From contig NZ_CP053708.1 in NCBI RefSeq assembly GCF_013201075.1, positions 177,001-241,000 on the forward strand: a stretch of 64,000 bases of DNA, written 5' to 3'. The translations under genes and the position numbers were made by a program. Positions 61,741 to 64,000 of this stretch are shown here, one piece after another (the first letter of the stretch is position 1; each line of letters starts with the position of its first letter). This stretch comes from Lichenicola cladoniae. Lineage in GTDB: Bacteria > Pseudomonadota > Alphaproteobacteria > Acetobacterales > Acetobacteraceae. The notes beneath the pieces are model-generated. The model was not told the DNA's origin and did no database searches. It worked only from the letters and a program-made list of their open reading frames with translations.

Positions 61741-63162
61741 ATGTCTCCTGATCCCGCCCAGCCGGCCGATGTTCGCCGCACTGTGCCGATTGTCGCCCTG
61801 ATCGTCGCCATTGCCGCCTTCATGCAGAATCTGGATGGCGCGATCATCAACACCTCGCTGCCGCAGATGGCGCGGTCGTTCGGCGTCACTTCGGTCGATC
61901 TCTCGTTCGGCATCACCGCCTACATGCTGGCCTCGGCGGCGATCTCGCCTCTGGCGCACTGGCTGTCGCAGCGGTTCGGCTCGCGCACCGTACTGGTCGG
62001 CGCATTGCTCACCTTCACCTTCGCATCGCTCTGGTGCGGGCTGGCGCACAGCCTGCCGATGTTCGTCGCCGCCCGCGTGGCACAGGGGTTCGGCGGTGCG
62101 CTGATGATCCCGATCGGCCTCGCCGTGGTGATGCGCAATACGCCGGCATCGGAGATGATGCGGATCACCGCCTACACGGTCTGGCCGGCGCTGCTGGCGC
62201 CGGTCATCGGGCCGGTTCTGGGCGGCTTCATCACCCAGGCCGCCAGCTGGCGCTGGAACTTCTGGCTCAACCTGCCGATCGGCCTGGCCGGGGCAATGGC
62301 AATGCTGCGGTATGTGCCGCAGGAGCGTGACGACGACAGGCCGCCCCTGGACATGCGCGGCTTCGCACTGTGCGCGCTCGGACTGACCTGCCTGCTGGCG
62401 GGGTTCCAGCGCTCCTCGACCAGCGGCGTGGAGCGAGAGGTCGCGATCGGCCTGATCCTGGTCGGGCTCGTCGCCGGCTGGGCAGCCATCCGCCACCTCC
62501 GCCGGCACCACTCGCCGCTGCTGTCGCTGGTGTCGTTGTCCCGGCGCAGCGTCACGTACGCCTCCCTCTATCCCGGTGGCCTGTTCCGTGCGGTTTTTTC
62601 CACCGCCCCGTTGCTGTTGCCGCTGCTGTTCCAGCTTGGCTTCGGCCTGTCCCCGGTCGCCGCGGGTGGGTGGGTGCTGGTCTATTTCTGCGGCAATATC
62701 GGCATCAAGCCGGCCACCAGCCTCATCCTGCGCCGCTTCGGCTTCCGCACCGTGATGCTGGTCGATGGCGTGCTGGTCACTCTGTCGCTGGTGGCACTCG
62801 GGCTCGTCACGCCGGGGACGCCCAAGGTTCTCCTGGTCCTGCTGTTGCTGTTCGCGGGGGCGGTGCGCTCCATGCAACTGACCAGTGTCACGACGCTCGC
62901 CTTCGCCGACATTCCCGGCCCGGAGCGCAGTGCCGCCTCGAACCTGTTATCGATGCTGCAGCAGGCCTTCTCGGCCGCGGGCGTGGCGATTGCCGCATTC
63001 AGTCTGTCGCTGTTCCAGGCGATATTCCACAGCTCGGTTGTGATGCTGCCCGAACTGCACGCCGCATTTCTCCTGACCGCTTGTATCTGTCTGGTTGCCA
63101 CCGTTGGTCTCGTCGCTATGCCGCGTGATCTCGGGCGTGAGGTTAGCGGTCACCCCGGATGA
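61741..63162 (+). CDS. MFS transporter, DHA2 (EmrB/QacA-like)
   Basis: Inner-membrane antiporter-type protein of 473 residues with about fourteen helices. Helix 1 ends in NLDGAIINTSLPQMARSFG, the DHA2 motif D1 (LDxTVVNVALP-like). RVAQGFGGALMIP is motif B and PVIGPVLGGFITQAASWRWNFWLNLP is motif C and its sequel, typical of drug:H+ antiporters. It starts 110 bases after the preceding operon with its own ATG. Substrate unknown; it may be unrelated to the catabolic genes. Confidence 0.9.
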   Translation: MSPDPAQPADVRRTVPIVALIVAIAAFMQNLDGAIINTSLPQMARSFGVTSVDLSFGITAYMLASAAISPLAHWLSQRFGSRTVLVGALLTFTFASLWCGLAHSLPMFVAARVAQGFGGALMIPIGLAVVMRNTPASEMMRITAYTVWPALLAPVIGPVLGGFITQAASWRWNFWLNLPIGLAGAMAMLRYVPQERDDDRPPLDMRGFALCALGLTCLLAGFQRSSTSGVEREVAIGLILVGLVAGWAAIRHLRRHHSPLLSLVSLSRRSVTYASLYPGGLFRAVFSTAPLLLPLLFQLGFGLSPVAAGGWVLVYFCGNIGIKPATSLILRRFGFRTVMLVDGVLVTLSLVALGLVTPGTPKVLLVLLLLFAGAVRSMQLTSVTTLAFADIPGPERSAASNLLSMLQQAFSAAGVAIAAFSLSLFQAIFHSSVVMLPELHAAFLLTACICLVATVGLVAMPRDLGREVSGHPG

Positions 63163-63399
63163 TATACTCATGGTAGCGGAAGCTGCACAGGACACCGCGA
63201 CGTGACAGGTGCGTCCAGCAGGATCGACGCGGCCGGCTTGTCGGGCTGTTGCCGGCTTTGAAAGCTTGGGTATACAGAACCCTCGTGTCGACTGTCGGAT
63301 ACCGGTCTACCTCTTGACCTTTCAACCATGCCGGCTTGCATGCTGAGCAACTCGGAAGTAGCGCGGGATATGTAGCGTCCGTGCCGATCGGATGAATGC

Positions 63400-64000
63400 A
63401 TGGCCGCCCAGGAAGACTCCCTCGCATCGCTGAAACGAGGGCCGCTCGCAGTCCTTCGTGAACGAAACTTCGCGCTGTTCTTTGCGGCGACGACAGCCTC
63501 GACGCTGGGGTCGGCGGTCGTTCCGGTAGCACTCACCTTCGCGCTGCTCAGCCTTCACTTCTCTGCGACGAAAATCGGTCTGGTGCTTGCGGCGCAGACC
63601 ACCCCGACGGTCGTCCTCATGCTGGCCGGAGGCGTCGTTGGCGATCGATGGCCGCGCAGGCGCCTCATGATGGGAGCCGACTTCCTGCGCTGTATCGCTC
63701 AGGGCCTGCTCGCTCTCTTGTTGGCACTCGGCCATCCGCCCCTGCTGGCGCTGATGACGCTGGCTGCCGGCGTCGGTGTCGGCAATGCCTTCTTCGGGCC
63801 AGCTGAAACCGGCCTGATTCCCCAGGTGGTACAACCCGAGACCATCAAGGAGGCCAACAGCCTTCTCAGTATCACGGGCTCGCTGTCTGCGGTCATCGGC
63901 CCTTCGGTCGGCGGTCTTCTGGTCGGCCTCGGTAACGCGCCAATGGCGATCGGCCTCGATGCGACGTCGTATGCGCTCAGCGCAGCCTGTCTCGCACTCA
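63400..64000 (+). CDS. MFS transporter (3' end outside window)
   Basis: The first 200 residues of a second major-facilitator protein run to the window edge without a stop. The N-terminus LRERNFALFFAATTASTLGSAVVPVAL, a loop GDRWPRRRLMMGADFLR (MFS motif A region) and FFGPAETGLIPQVVQPE are typical of the DHA3/EntS-like branch. The ATG at 63400 is preceded by a 237-bp intergenic region. Downstream content is not visible. Confidence 0.85.
   Translation, partial: MAAQEDSLASLKRGPLAVLRERNFALFFAATTASTLGSAVVPVALTFALLSLHFSATKIGLVLAAQTTPTVVLMLAGGVVGDRWPRRRLMMGADFLRCIAQGLLALLLALGHPPLLALMTLAAGVGVGNAFFGPAETGLIPQVVQPETIKEANSLLSITGSLSAVIGPSVGGLLVGLGNAPMAIGLDATSYALSAACLAL

Noticed and set aside
1-64000. CRISPR arrays, tRNA or rRNA genes, complete insertion sequences
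   Set aside because: No regularly spaced repeats, cloverleaf-like segments or transposase motifs were recognised on reading both strands.

Overview
The window is high-GC, densely packed DNA from a Gram-negative bacterium. RND tripartite pumps, an OprB-type porin remnant, TonB and LptFG systems, and many Tat/Sec-exported enzymes point to an alphaproteobacterium, possibly Acetobacteraceae (inference; no rRNA or tRNA gene was seen). Long antisense open frames are common and nearly all are shadows of real genes.

Region 1 (1-17055) holds two RND efflux modules, each beside its own OmpR/histidine-kinase pair. The first reads leftwards: a YncE-like beta-propeller, a TolC-type outer-membrane factor, an adaptor, and an HAE1-like pump that runs off the left edge. 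A two-component pair (6560-8636) diverges from it. The second is one rightward chain: response regulator, kinase, and a CzcC/CzcB/CzcA-like heavy-metal pump. An OprB-like porin with an internal deletion and frameshift follows (17078-18449).

Region 2 (18680-33494) is an envelope-glycan/lipid cluster: two GT4 and one GT32 glycosyltransferases, a Wzx-like flippase, a radical SAM enzyme, a sugar-phosphate cytidylyltransferase, a CDP-alcohol phosphotransferase, an LptF/LptG pair, two polytopic GT-C-like proteins and a myo-inositol-1-phosphate synthase. Together they suggest glucose-6-P -> inositol-1-P -> CDP-inositol -> phosphoinositol-containing lipid or glycan, with dedicated export. The pathway assignment is inference.

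Region 3 (34335-39334) has two convergent metallophosphoesterases and about 2.5 kb of mostly non-coding or decayed DNA, including an AmpH-like beta-lactamase-family pseudogene.

Region 4 (39335-61630) is a catabolic island: a sugar ABC importer with a decayed TetR-like gene behind it; then a GntR/FCD regulator, a 4-hydroxyproline epimerase, a DapA-family deaminase/aldolase, a D-amino-acid FAD dehydrogenase, an APC permease, an M24 peptidase, a GH127-type beta-L-arabinofuranosidase, a TonB receptor, a GH35-like glycosidase, a DUF885 peptidase and an unrecognised Tat-exported 794-residue protein. Read together it looks like a locus for dismantling hydroxyproline-rich, arabinosylated plant cell-wall glycoproteins (extensin/AGP type): strip arabinose and galactose, cleave the peptide, import hydroxyproline and feed it through the D-hydroxyproline route. 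This is the most interesting system in the window.

Region 5 (61741-64000) carries two MFS transporters, the second cut by the window edge.
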